Positions 1 to 7,565 of a stretch of 9,978 nucleotides of DNA are shown one piece after another; the first letter of the stretch is position 1, and every line of letters starts with the position of its first letter. The stretch lies in assembly GCA_018820005.1 (NCBI GenBank), contig JAHJOS010000701.1:1-9978 (forward strand), in the 5' to 3' direction. Both the position numbers and the translations under genes were made by a program. The DNA comes from Alphaproteobacteria bacterium. Lineage in GTDB: Bacteria; Pseudomonadota; Alphaproteobacteria; Rhizobiales; Devosiaceae. The notes under the pieces were generated by a model, which worked only from the letters and a program-made list of their open reading frames with translations, did not search any database and was not told the origin of the DNA.

Positions 1-730
1 AGATGGCCACCGGGGTCGACCCCGGATCGGGGCGCAGCCGCAGATCGGTGCGGAACACATAGCCAAAGGCCTGCCGCTCTTCCATCAGGCCGACCAGCTT
101 CTGGACGATGCGCGAATAGATTTTGGTGGCTTCGCTGGGGTCGTTCAAGACGCCCTTGTCGGGATCGTAGAAGGCGACGATGTCGATGTCGGAAGAGTAG
201 TTCAGCTCCTGGCCGCCGTGCTTGCCCAGAGCAAAGATGGCAAGGCCCGAATTGGCAGCGGTGGCCTGGCCGGGTGGCAGGGTCAGCAGGCCCTTGTTGG
301 CAGCCTCGCGCAGCAAAAGATTGAGGGCGGCATTGAGGGCGGCGTCAGCCAGATCGGAAAGCGCTGCCGTTGCCTGTGCCGTGGTCCAGGCACCACCGGT
401 CTCCGACAGCGCAGCCAACAGGGCCGTGCGCCCCTTGGCGATGCGCAGCACTGGCGCCAGTTCGGCCTCGTCGACGGCAACGCGGCCAGCGGCATCGACG
501 GCCTCGATGATATCGATGAAAGCGCCATCGGCACTGTCGCCCAGGATCTCGAGCAGCCAGCCCAGATTGGCCTGTGCCAGTGCCAGCAGATAGGGCGCCA
601 CTTCGAGCAGCGGCCCGAGCGTGGGCAGCGCCGATTTGAGGGCGGCCTGTTGCTCATGGGCGAGCTCTGTCAGCCAGGCGTTGAGGCGCGGCGTCGCAAT
701 CTTGGGCAGAGCGTTGAGTTTGATAGCCAT
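1..730 (-). CDS. glnE: Bifunctional glutamine synthetase adenylyltransferase/deadenylylase, N-terminal part (runs off left edge)
   Basis: GlnE adds or removes AMP on glutamine synthetase in response to PII (GlnB) and glutamine, setting ammonium assimilation in the cytoplasm. I translated the minus strand from ATG at 730 and got 243 residues with no stop before the window edge. An alpha-helical N-terminal stretch (about 1-160) leads into the nucleotidyltransferase core: ALGKHGGQELNYSSDIDI at about 167-184, with the metal-binding pair D181 and D183, then FRTDLRLRPDPGSTP at 226-240. These are signature blocks of the GlnE family, whose full length is usually 900-1000 residues, so roughly a quarter is present. 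The start is uncertain: no good Shine-Dalgarno precedes 730, and an in-frame GTG at 775 would add 15 residues. It follows the histidine kinase gene after 96 bases, same strand, and may be read through from it. Family identity is near certain. Confidence 0.95.
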   Translation of the reverse strand, partial: MAIKLNALPKIATPRLNAWLTELAHEQQAALKSALPTLGPLLEVAPYLLALAQANLGWLLEILGDSADGAFIDIIEAVDAAGRVAVDEAELAPVLRIAKGRTALLAALSETGGAWTTAQATAALSDLADAALNAALNLLLREAANKGLLTLPPGQATAANSGLAIFALGKHGGQELNYSSDIDIVAFYDPDKGVLNDPSEATKIYSRIVQKLVGLMEERQAFGYVFRTDLRLRPDPGSTPVAI

Positions 731-826
731 GCCATTGAGATAGCTTGACGCCGCGGGCCCGGCAAGGCCGCACACGCAGGCCGGACTGCTACGCTATTGC
801 CCATCGGCCAGCCAGGCGTTGCTGGA

Positions 827-2248
827 CTAGGACGCTGGCAGATCAATCACCGCCCGCACGCCGGGGGCATTGTCCTCGATGCGGAAGGTGCCGCCATGCA
901 GGCGCGTCACGGCATCAACCAGCGACAGTCCGAGGCCAGACCCTGCCTCAGAGCGGCTCTTCTCCAGCCGGACAAAGCGTTCGAGCACGCGCTTGCGATC
1001 TTCAGCGGGGATGCCGGGACCGTTGTCGGCCACCTCGATCAGCACGCGCCCGTCGGCCTGGCGCAGGCCCACCGTGATCCGGCCCTGCCCTTCGCCCTCG
1101 GGCTTGGCGTATTTGACGGCGTTTTCGAGCAGGTTGACCATGGCCTGGCCGATCAGTTCGCGATTGCCGCGCAAGTGCACAGCGGGCGTGATGGCCGTTT
1201 CCACCACAATGCCCTCATCTTCGGCCACGGGGCTGTAGAGCTCGGCCAGATCAAGGACCACGGCGCTGACGTCGATGTCAGTCAGCGCGCCCGATGGCGC
1301 ACCGGCCTCGACGCGAGCGATCATCAACAGGGCATTGAAGGTCTGGATCAGCCGGTCGCTCTCGGCGATGGTGGTGGCCAGCGCCTGCTTGCGGCTGTCG
1401 TCACTGGCGCCGTCGCGCAGGGCCGACTCGGCCTGGTTGCGCAGGCGGGTCAGCGGCGTCTTGAGATCATGGGCCACATTGTCGGTGACCTCCTTGAGGC
1501 CTTGCAGCAATTGCTCGATGCGGTCGAGCATGGCGTTAAGGTTGGTGGCGAGGCCATCGAACTCGTCATTGCGTTTGGTGACCGGAACGCGTTCGCTCAG
1601 GTTGCCCGACATGATCTTGGTGGAGGTATCGCGGATGGTATCGATGCGGCGCAGCACGCGGCGCGCGGTAATGCCCCCGGCGATAATCGAGAACAGCACG
1701 ATGCCCAGCACGCCCAAGAGGAAGCTTTGCACGATAATGGCCGAGAAGCCGCGCCGTTCGACCACATCGCGACCGACGACCAGGCGCATGCCATTGCTCA
1801 GTTCCACTGAGCGCACCACGGCATAGCCGGAATTGCCGGGCCGGTCCGGCTTGCCCTCAATGGCGTCGGCCGTTTCGGCCAGGCTATCGGCGCGCTCATA
1901 GTTGAAACTATAGGTGCCGGGCTGGCGCAGCACTTCGACGGGGACGTCGGACACATTGCCGAGCAGGAACTGCCCCGCCGCATCGCCCAGATAGTAGACA
2001 CCCGGGCCCGGCGCACGCGAGACGCGCTGCACCGCAATGGCCACGGCGCGAATGCCCTGATTGGTGTCTAGGCGCTGCAGCACCTGCACTTCGCGGTCGA
2101 TGTCATTGGCCTGCTGGCGCTGGATGGAAACGCTGGACTGCCAGCCGATGTAGGCCAGCAGCAGAATGGCAAACAGCGAAAAGATCAGGATGAACGTTGC
2201 CGTCAGCCGGACCGTGGAGGTGCGCAGCAGTTGGGTGAAGCGACTCAC
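827..2248 (-). CDS. Membrane sensor histidine kinase (HAMP, HisKA, HATPase_c)
   Basis: A 473-residue inner-membrane sensor kinase that should autophosphorylate on His and pass phosphate to the response regulator encoded just upstream. Visible parts: first membrane helix about 16-36; periplasmic sensor region about 37-168 with no domain I recognise; second membrane helix about 169-191; HAMP linker about 193-246; H-box NVAHDLKTPLTRLRNQAE with phospho-acceptor H260; N-box LLENAVKY with N376; G1 box ADNGPGIP (D408, G410, G412); G2 box GSGLGLSL at 436-443. All catalytic motifs are intact, so it should be active. It starts with GTG at 2248, only 3 bases after the regulator stop, which implies translational coupling. 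In this position (downstream of degP and its regulator, upstream of glnE) rhizobial relatives also carry a kinase. The signal is unknown; an envelope-stress role is inference from the degP neighbour. Confidence 0.93.
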   Translation of the reverse strand: MSRFTQLLRTSTVRLTATFILIFSLFAILLLAYIGWQSSVSIQRQQANDIDREVQVLQRLDTNQGIRAVAIAVQRVSRAPGPGVYYLGDAAGQFLLGNVSDVPVEVLRQPGTYSFNYERADSLAETADAIEGKPDRPGNSGYAVVRSVELSNGMRLVVGRDVVERRGFSAIIVQSFLLGVLGIVLFSIIAGGITARRVLRRIDTIRDTSTKIMSGNLSERVPVTKRNDEFDGLATNLNAMLDRIEQLLQGLKEVTDNVAHDLKTPLTRLRNQAESALRDGASDDSRKQALATTIAESDRLIQTFNALLMIARVEAGAPSGALTDIDVSAVVLDLAELYSPVAEDEGIVVETAITPAVHLRGNRELIGQAMVNLLENAVKYAKPEGEGQGRITVGLRQADGRVLIEVADNGPGIPAEDRKRVLERFVRLEKSRSEAGSGLGLSLVDAVTRLHGGTFRIEDNAPGVRAVIDLPAS

Positions 2249-2251
2249 GGC

Positions 2252-2932
2252 CTACTCGCGGATCATGTAGCCGGCGCCGCGCACCGTGTGCAGCAGCGGG
2301 CTGGCGTGGCCCTTGTCGATCTTGGAACGCAGCCGCGACATGTGCACGTCAATGACATTGGTCTGGGGGTCGAAATGATAGTCCCAGACATTTTCGAGCA
2401 GCATGGTGCGGGTCACCACCTTGCCGGCGTTCTTCATCAGATATTCGAGCAGGCGGAATTCGCGCGGCTGCAACAAAATGGTCTCGCCATCGCGCTCGAC
2501 CTTGCGCGACAGGCGGTCAAGGCTGAGGCCTCCCACGGCATAGCTGGTGGCCGCTTCAGACGGGCTCGAGCGCCGCGCGAGCACTTCGACGCGGGCGAGC
2601 AGTTCGGTAAAGGCATAGGGTTTGGTCAGATAGTCATCGCCGCCGGCGCGCAGGCCGGTCACCCGGTCGTCCACTTCACCGAGAGCGGAAAGGATCAGTA
2701 CAGGCGTCTTGTCGTCTTCGGCACGCAACGATTCCACGATCGAGAGGCCATCGCGACGGGGCAGCATGCGATCGACGATCAGCACGTCATAATCCATGCC
2801 CGAGGCCATGGCATAACCGGTTTCGCCATCGGCGGCGTGGTGGGTGATGTGCCCGGCCTCATCGAGAGCCTGCATCAGATAGCTTGCGGCTTCCCGATCA
2901 TCCTCGATCAGCAAAATCTTCACCCGCGACAC
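2252..2932 (-). CDS. OmpR/PhoB-family response regulator
   Basis: A cytoplasmic DNA-binding response regulator of 226 residues, partner of the adjacent histidine kinase. The receiver domain shows the acidic pair in LLIEDD near the N-terminus, the phospho-acceptor in VLIVDRMLP (D54 from the chosen start), and the conserved lysine in DDYLTKPY (K104). The C-terminal winged helix (about 130-225) carries QPREFRLLEYLM and the recognition region NVIDVHMSRLRSKID, typical of the Trans_reg_C family. I chose GTG at 2932 (protein MSRVKILLIEDD) because AGGA lies 7 bases upstream (2940-2943). A GTG at 2923 (VKILL) is also possible. The longer frame from GTG at 2983 is rejected because it would start inside the hairpin at 2956-2982 and add a non-homologous leader. 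It is separated from degP by 56 bases and from the kinase by 3. Target genes cannot be read from the sequence; degP itself is a plausible one. Confidence 0.93.
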   Translation of the reverse strand: MSRVKILLIEDDREAASYLMQALDEAGHITHHAADGETGYAMASGMDYDVLIVDRMLPRRDGLSIVESLRAEDDKTPVLILSALGEVDDRVTGLRAGGDDYLTKPYAFTELLARVEVLARRSSPSEAATSYAVGGLSLDRLSRKVERDGETILLQPREFRLLEYLMKNAGKVVTRTMLLENVWDYHFDPQTNVIDVHMSRLRSKIDKGHASPLLHTVRGAGYMIRE

Positions 2933-2955
2933 CCCCTGTTCCTGTTCAACGAAGA

Positions 2956-2982
2956 TGACCCCGGAGCATGGCCCCGGGGTCA
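2956..2982 (-). terminator. GC-rich hairpin between degP and the response regulator; candidate terminator or attenuator
   Basis: A perfect 9-bp inverted repeat, TGACCCCGG (2956-2964) with CCGGGGTCA (2974-2982), has a 9-base loop and begins 6 bases after the degP stop codon. The stem is very stable. On the minus strand it is followed by ATCTTCGTT and not a clean U run, so it is a weak classical terminator. It may instead attenuate read-through from degP into the two-component genes or protect the degP mRNA 3' end. On the plus strand four T residues follow 4 bases later, but no plus-strand gene ends here. Confidence 0.5.
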
Positions 2983-2988
2983 CTGATT

Positions 2989-4527
2989 TTACTTGCTCAG
3001 CGGCAGGCCGACGAAGCGCGCTTCGCCATCGCGGCTGGCCTTGATCAGGGCCGTATTGAGCCCCTTGGCCTTGACCGCATCGATAGCCGCTTCGAACTCG
3101 TCGAGCGTGGTCACCGGCGTGTTGTTGACCTCAAGAATGGCGTCGCCAACGGCAAAGCCCTTCTGTGCAGCCGGCGATTCCGGATCCACGTCCTGGATCA
3201 GCAGGCCGCCATTGCCGTCACCATTGGGAACCAGCGTCAGGCCGACGCTGGACTTGCTGGGGAGCGGTGCGGGCGGAACCGGCTTTTCCTGGTTCTGGTC
3301 AGCGGCATCGGCAGCAGCCTCATTGAGGGTCTGCAGCTTGACCGAGAGCTTGGTCTCGGCACCATCGCGCCAGATGGTCAGCTCAACGGTGGACTCGGGG
3401 GCCTTGCCGGCAATGGTGCGACTGAGGTCGAGAGCGTCGTCGATCTGGTCGCCATCAACAGCGGTGATGATGTCGCCGGACTTGACGCCGGCAGCACCAG
3501 CCGGGCCGTCAGCTGCAGGTTCGCGCACGATGGCACCCTTGGCTGCGGTCAGGCCAACACCGTCGGCGATATCACGGGTCACGTCCTGGATGGACACGCC
3601 CAGATAGCCGCGGGTCACCGAGCCGCTGTCGATCAGCTGCTGCACGATGGTCTTGACGGTAGAGGCCGGGATGGCGAAGGCGATGCCGACGTTACCGCCG
3701 TTTGGCGAATAGATGGCGGTGTTGACGCCCACGACCTGGCCCTTGGTATTGAAGGCTGGACCGCCCGAGTTGCCGGTATTGACGGCCGCATCGATCTGCA
3801 GGAAATCGCCATAGTTGGAGCCGCCGATATTGCGGCCCGAACCAGAAATCACGCCAACGGTGACAGTGCCGCCCAGGCCAAAGGGATTGCCCACGGCCAC
3901 GACCCAGTCGCCAATCCGGCTCGGCGTGTCTTCAAAGCTGACAAAGGGCAGGTCCGTGCCATCAATCTTGAGTACGGCCAGATCGGTCCGCTTGTCGGTG
4001 CCCACGATGGTGGCGACTTTTTCGGTGCCGTCGTCGAACACAACGGTAACCTTGGTGGCGTCTTCGACCACGTGATTGTTGGTGACGATGTAGCCGTCGC
4101 CCGAAATCACGAAGCCCGAGCCGGCAGCCATGTAGTGACGCGGCGCGGGGGCAGCACCGCCGCCGCCATTACCCTGCTGGCCGAACTGGTTGAAGAAGTC
4201 CTTGAAGGGATGCCCATCGGGCAGATCGGGGAAGTTGAAATCGAACTGGCCGTTGGGACCGCCGCCACGCTGGACGTTCTGGGCGCTCTCTTCGGCCTCC
4301 ACCAGGATCGACACCACGGCGGGTTTGACGGCCTCAACCAGGTCGGCAAAGCCGGCGTGCGGCGCGGCTGCATCGGGAACGACAATCTGCGCGGCGTTCT
4401 GGACCTGCGCATTGGCAGCCTGGCCGGTGATGACATAGGCAGTGGAGACACCGCCGATACCAACCATCAGCGCCAGGGCTGATGCCCCGAGCCAGCGGCT
4501 GGTACGCTTGATAATGGACGAGCGCAT
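2989..4527 (-). CDS. degP: Periplasmic Do-family serine endoprotease (DegP/HtrA)
   Basis: A 512-residue ATP-independent protease/chaperone that degrades misfolded periplasmic and outer-membrane proteins. Start ATG at 4527 is chosen because AAGGAG ends 10 bases upstream (4538-4543); the frame extends 10 codons further to a TTG without such a site. Residues 1-40 form a signal peptide: basic SIIKRTSR, a hydrophobic stretch about 13-33, and cleavage probably after ANA (38-40). The trypsin-like domain has an intact triad: H152 in TNNHVVEDA, D182 in KRTDLAVLKI, S254 in NTGNSGGPAFN. A glycine-rich stretch at about 119-126 sits in the LA-loop region. PDZ1 covers about 308-400 (RGYLGVSIQ onward) and PDZ2 about 425-505, joined by an acidic, proline-rich linker. 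The architecture and length match MucD/DegP of alphaproteobacteria. It lies 133 bases after ccmH with its own candidate heat-shock promoter, and a hairpin follows its stop. No key residue is missing. Confidence 0.96.
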   Translation of the reverse strand: MRSSIIKRTSRWLGASALALMVGIGGVSTAYVITGQAANAQVQNAAQIVVPDAAAPHAGFADLVEAVKPAVVSILVEAEESAQNVQRGGGPNGQFDFNFPDLPDGHPFKDFFNQFGQQGNGGGGAAPAPRHYMAAGSGFVISGDGYIVTNNHVVEDATKVTVVFDDGTEKVATIVGTDKRTDLAVLKIDGTDLPFVSFEDTPSRIGDWVVAVGNPFGLGGTVTVGVISGSGRNIGGSNYGDFLQIDAAVNTGNSGGPAFNTKGQVVGVNTAIYSPNGGNVGIAFAIPASTVKTIVQQLIDSGSVTRGYLGVSIQDVTRDIADGVGLTAAKGAIVREPAADGPAGAAGVKSGDIITAVDGDQIDDALDLSRTIAGKAPESTVELTIWRDGAETKLSVKLQTLNEAAADAADQNQEKPVPPAPLPSKSSVGLTLVPNGDGNGGLLIQDVDPESPAAQKGFAVGDAILEVNNTPVTTLDEFEAAIDAVKAKGLNTALIKASRDGEARFVGLPLSK

Positions 4528-4537
4528 GTAGTTATTT

Positions 4538-4543
4538 CTCCTT
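4538..4543 (-). promoter_or_regulatory. Ribosome binding site of degP
   Basis: AAGGAG on the minus strand, 10 bases before ATG at 4527. This is one of the two strongest Shine-Dalgarno matches in the window, and it decides the degP start in favour of 4527 over the longer TTG-initiated frame (4557). Confidence 0.75.
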
Positions 4544-4611
4544 CGGCAAGCCCTCAACAGCTTGTCGGACTAGCTATGGAACACACCATCTTTCTGCGAG
4601 GTTGCGCGCAC

Positions 4612-4639
4612 ATTAAGGTTTGGCAATGTAGCGGGCAAG
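4612..4639 (-). promoter_or_regulatory. Candidate heat-shock (RpoH-type) promoter of degP
   Basis: On the minus strand CTTG (4639-4636) is followed after 17 bases by CCTTAAT (4618-4612). The alphaproteobacterial RpoH consensus is close to CTTG-N17/18-CYTATNT; the -35 core and spacing fit and the -10 differs at two positions. Transcription would start near 4605, giving a leader of about 78 bases. The same stretch can be read as a poor housekeeping promoter (TTGCCC-N17-TAATGT). A separate promoter here fits a stress protease placed behind a cytochrome c maturation operon. No experimental support can be read from the sequence. Confidence 0.4.
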
Positions 4640-4660
4640 ATTGCGGCGAACCGCGACGGG

Positions 4661-5125
4661 CTAGGCGCCCGGGTTCTCATCCAGGCTGGCGAGCGCGGCA
4701 CGTTCTTCGGCGCTGAGCACGACATCATCGTCACGCCGGCGGCGCCGACCGAGCAGCCAGAGCGTTGCCAGACCCCCGCCCAACAGCGTGGGTGCGGCGA
4801 TCCAGAGCAATAGCGTGTGATTGTTGACGCGCGGATTGAGCAGCACGAACTCGCCATAGCGATCGACAAGGAACTGTCGCACGGCTTCGTCGCTGTCGCC
4901 TGCCACCAACCGTTCGCGCACCAGAACGCGCAGATCGCGCGCCAGATCGGCATCGCTGTCGTCGATGGACTGATTCTGGCAGACGAGGCACCGCAGCCCC
5001 TCGGAAATCGCGCGGGCGCGGCTTTCGAGCGCTGGATCTGACAGAACTTCGTCGGGGCTGACGGCCATGGTGGCGCCGCTGGCCAAAAGCCCCATGGCCA
5101 GTACAAGCGCGCGCAACCGGCTCAT
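4661..5125 (-). CDS. ccmH: Cytochrome c maturation protein CcmH (short CcmL/CycL type)
   Basis: A 154-residue membrane-anchored periplasmic thiol protein of the cytochrome c heme-ligation system; it handles the CXXCH cysteines of apocytochrome c before heme attachment, working with CcmF and CcmI. A signal peptide covers about 1-22. The redox motif LRCLVCQNQSI gives C46 and C49, the family signature, followed by the helical bundle DSDADLARDLRVLVRERL and the conserved RYGEFVLLNP (about 89-98). One membrane helix lies at about 104-125, then a basic stop-transfer RRRRR and a short cytoplasmic tail. The length is that of the CcmH domain alone; in E. coli this domain is fused to a CcmI-like TPR part, which here is a separate gene. 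Its ATG overlaps the ccmF stop by one base (TAATG), so translation is coupled. It is the last gene of the operon, with 133 bases to degP. Confidence 0.95.
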   Translation of the reverse strand: MSRLRALVLAMGLLASGATMAVSPDEVLSDPALESRARAISEGLRCLVCQNQSIDDSDADLARDLRVLVRERLVAGDSDEAVRQFLVDRYGEFVLLNPRVNNHTLLLWIAAPTLLGGGLATLWLLGRRRRRDDDVVLSAEERAALASLDENPGA

Positions 5126-7095
5126 TAGGCAGGCTCGCTGGCCAGCTTGGCGGCGCGTCGCGGCGCCCCGACCCGCACCCGCCGATCGGTCAGCGAGATC
5201 ACGCCGGCCAATGCCATCAGGATGGCGCCAAACCAGATCAGGGTGATGTAGGGCTTGTGCCAGATGCGGACCACATGGGTGTCATTGAGCGGTTCGCCGA
5301 GCTGCAAATAGAGCTGGGAAAAGCCATAGGTCTCGATGGCCGCCTCGGTTGTGGGCATGCCGGTGGCCACATAAGTGCGCCGATCGGCCAGGGTCTGGCG
5401 CGTACTGCCGCCGGGCGCGGTGATGGTGAAGCGGGCCTCGTCGGCCATGTAGTTGGGGCCAGGCTGCTGGCCGAAACTGTCAAAGTCGATGGTATAGCCG
5501 GAGAGCTCGGCGGTTTCGCCGGGATTGAGCGTGGTCACCAGCTCGGTCTCCCAGGCTGTCGTTGCCACAATGCCCAATACGGTTACGCCCATGCCGAAAT
5601 GGGCCAGAGCCGTCGACCACACTGTGCGCGGCAGGCCAACCAGACGGCGAATGCTCTCGCCCAGCGGCATGCGACCAATCCTGCTGCGCTCGACCAGTTC
5701 GGCAAAGGCGCCAAAGGCGACCCAGAAGCCAAGCAGCAGGCCCAGCGGCGCCAGCGAAATAGACACCCCGCCCAGCGCCGAAATCAGGATGGTGCAAAAG
5801 ATCGCCAGCGCTGCCGCGCCGATCAGGCGCTGGGCCGCGCCCACCACATCAGCCCGCTTCCAGGCCAGCAGCGGCCCAAATGGCAGCACCAGCAGCAATG
5901 GCGCCATCAGGGCACCAAAGGTGAGATTGAAGAAGGGGGCGCCCACTGAAATGGAGGTGCCCACCAGCGCATCGAGCAGCAGCGGATAAAGCGTGCCCAC
6001 CAGCACCGCCCCAACGGCGGTGGCGAGGAACAGATTGTTGATGATCAGCGCGCCTTCGCGGCTGACCGGGGCAAACAGCCCACCCTGACGCAGTGTCGAC
6101 GCCCGCATGGCGAACAGGAAAAACGCGCCGCCGATCACCAGCGCCAGCAGGGCCAGAATGACCAGGCCGCGCGTGGGATCGCTGGCAAAGGTATGCACCG
6201 ACGTGAGGATGCCCGAGCGCACCAGGAACGTGCCCAGCAGCGACAGCGAGAAGGTGATGATGGACAAAAAGATCGTCCAGATCTTGAGCGCATTGCGCTT
6301 TTCCATGACCAGCGCGGAATGCAGCAGCGCCGTGCCGGCCAGCCAGGGCATGAAGCTGGCGTTTTCGACGGGGTCCCAGAACCACCAGCCGCCCCAGCCC
6401 AGCTCATAATAGGCCCAGTACGAGCCCATCGCGATGCCCAGAGTGAGAAACACCCAGCTCAGCAGGGTCCAGGGCCGTACCCAGCGTGCCCAGGACTGGT
6501 CGATCCGCCCCGAAATCAGCGCCGCAATGGCAAAGGAAAAGCAGATCGAAAAGCCGACATAGCCGGCGTAGAGCAGCGGCGGATGGATGGCGAGGCCAAT
6601 ATCCTGCAGCACTGGATTGAGGTCATTGCCTTCGAGCGGCGCCGGAAAGACGCGCAGGAACGGATTGGACGTGAAAATGGTGAAGCCGGTGAAGGCTGCC
6701 GTCAGCAGGCTCTGCGTCGCCAGCACCAGCGTCAGCAGGTCGCTCGGCAGGCGTCGACCGAAGGCGGCAACCATGGCACCAAAGGTGACGAGGATGAAGA
6801 TCCACAGCACCATGGAGCCTTCATGATTGCCCCAGACGCCGGAGATCTTGAAGATCAGCGGCTTGAGCGAATGAGAATTGTTGACTGCCAGCAGCAGCGA
6901 AAAATCGGAGGTGACGAAAGCCTGGATCAGCGCCAGAAAGGCGATGGCAACCAGCACGAACTGCAGGATGGCTGCCTGGCTGAGCACCATGGCAATGCGC
7001 TGGCCGCTGCGCCAGTAAGCATAGCCGCCGATCGTACCCAGCGTGGCGATGGCAAAAGCAAGGATGAGGGCGAAATGTCCGAGTTCAATACTCAC
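5125..7095 (-). CDS. ccmF: Heme lyase subunit CcmF (CycK)
   Basis: The large integral membrane component of the system I heme lyase, which takes heme from holo-CcmE and, with CcmH and CcmI, links it to apocytochrome c at the periplasmic face. The 656-residue product is rich in membrane helices from end to end and close to E. coli CcmF in length (647). Key features, numbered from the chosen start: the WWD heme-handling motif GWGGWWFWDPVEN at about 233-245, and histidines H171 (IHPP), H259, H301 (VHTF) and H499 (AHFGMG), matching the four conserved family histidines. A large periplasmic loop lies near 515-610 before the last membrane helix. I chose GTG at 7095 because it forms a GTGA overlap with the ccmE stop and gives the usual N-terminus (SIELGHFALILA); ATG at 7116 would add seven atypical residues. 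All expected motifs are present. Confidence 0.96.
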   Translation of the reverse strand: MSIELGHFALILAFAIATLGTIGGYAYWRSGQRIAMVLSQAAILQFVLVAIAFLALIQAFVTSDFSLLLAVNNSHSLKPLIFKISGVWGNHEGSMVLWIFILVTFGAMVAAFGRRLPSDLLTLVLATQSLLTAAFTGFTIFTSNPFLRVFPAPLEGNDLNPVLQDIGLAIHPPLLYAGYVGFSICFSFAIAALISGRIDQSWARWVRPWTLLSWVFLTLGIAMGSYWAYYELGWGGWWFWDPVENASFMPWLAGTALLHSALVMEKRNALKIWTIFLSIITFSLSLLGTFLVRSGILTSVHTFASDPTRGLVILALLALVIGGAFFLFAMRASTLRQGGLFAPVSREGALIINNLFLATAVGAVLVGTLYPLLLDALVGTSISVGAPFFNLTFGALMAPLLLVLPFGPLLAWKRADVVGAAQRLIGAAALAIFCTILISALGGVSISLAPLGLLLGFWVAFGAFAELVERSRIGRMPLGESIRRLVGLPRTVWSTALAHFGMGVTVLGIVATTAWETELVTTLNPGETAELSGYTIDFDSFGQQPGPNYMADEARFTITAPGGSTRQTLADRRTYVATGMPTTEAAIETYGFSQLYLQLGEPLNDTHVVRIWHKPYITLIWFGAILMALAGVISLTDRRVRVGAPRRAAKLASEPA

Positions 7096-7565
7096 TTGCT
7101 TGCCGGCTCCCGCCATTCGCCGCTCGCCTTGAGCGCATCAACGACTTCCTTGGGAATGTAGTTTTCATCATGCTTGGCCAGAACGTTGGTGGCCGTGAAC
7201 TGACCATCGGGGCCCATGGCGCCCTCGGTCACCACGCCCTGCCCCTCGCGGAACAGGTCAGGCAGCAGGCCGGTATAATGCACGGTGATGCTGTGGGCCC
7301 CGTCGGTGACCACAAAGCTGTTTTCCTGGTCCTGCCGCACCCAGCTGTCCGCCTCGACCAGGCCACCGAGCCGGATGGCCTGCCCTGCCGGCACGTTGCG
7401 CGCGATCACATCGGAGGGGGCATAGAAGAAGACGATCTGGTCACGCAGGGCCACCAGCACCAGCGTGGTGGCCAGCGCCAGCACCAGGCCCAGCGCGGCG
7501 ATAACCGCCAGCCGCTTCTGCTTGCGGGACCAGCCCTTCTTGCGTGCGCTCGCAGTCATGGTCAT
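7092..7565 (-). CDS. ccmE: Periplasmic heme chaperone CcmE (CycJ)
   Basis: CcmE binds heme covalently through a histidine in the periplasm and delivers it to CcmF. The 157-residue protein has a basic cytoplasmic N-terminus (ARKKGWSRKQKR), one membrane anchor at about 19-40, and a beta-barrel OB-fold domain (about 45-130). The heme-binding motif is KHDENYIP, with H132 and Y136, equivalent to the E. coli H130/Y134 pair; the C-terminal tail is short and polar. The ATG at 7565 overlaps the ccmI stop (ATGA) and is preceded at 7 bases by AAGGGAG (7573-7579), so the start is well supported. The downstream end overlaps ccmF by 4 bases, as expected for a coupled operon. The HXXXY form marks a classical CcmE, not the archaeal CXXXY variant. 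Confidence 0.96.
   Translation of the reverse strand: MTMTASARKKGWSRKQKRLAVIAALGLVLALATTLVLVALRDQIVFFYAPSDVIARNVPAGQAIRLGGLVEADSWVRQDQENSFVVTDGAHSITVHYTGLLPDLFREGQGVVTEGAMGPDGQFTATNVLAKHDENYIPKEVVDALKASGEWREPASK

Noticed and set aside
731..826. Possible terminator or promoter between the histidine kinase and glnE, with imperfect CCGGC/GCCGG repeats at 759-784.
   Set aside because: The repeats make only a short stem with a long loop, there is no U run, and no clear -35/-10 pair is visible.
797..1810. A 337-codon plus-strand open frame opposite the histidine kinase.
   Set aside because: Histidine- and glutamine-rich product with no family resemblance, fully explained as the complement of the kinase gene.
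2968..4482. A 504-codon open frame on the plus strand opposite degP.
   Set aside because: It mirrors degP almost end to end, its product has no recognisable domain, and long antisense frames are expected in GC-rich genes. The minus-strand product has a full catalytic triad and PDZ domains.
4577..4602. GGAAC followed about 16 bases later by AGGTT on the plus strand, resembling an EcfG (general stress) promoter.
   Set aside because: The second box lacks CGTT and the orientation is away from degP, with no plus-strand gene to drive.
4643..4654. A small hairpin GCGG-TTCG-CCGC just after ccmH as a terminator.
   Set aside because: Only 4 bp of stem and no following U run on the minus strand.
4615..4660. 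An in-frame extension after the ccmH TAG encoding about 15 more residues before TAA, suggesting stop-codon read-through.
   Set aside because: CcmH is already full length for the family, and the extension overlaps the candidate degP promoter. Chance is the simpler explanation.
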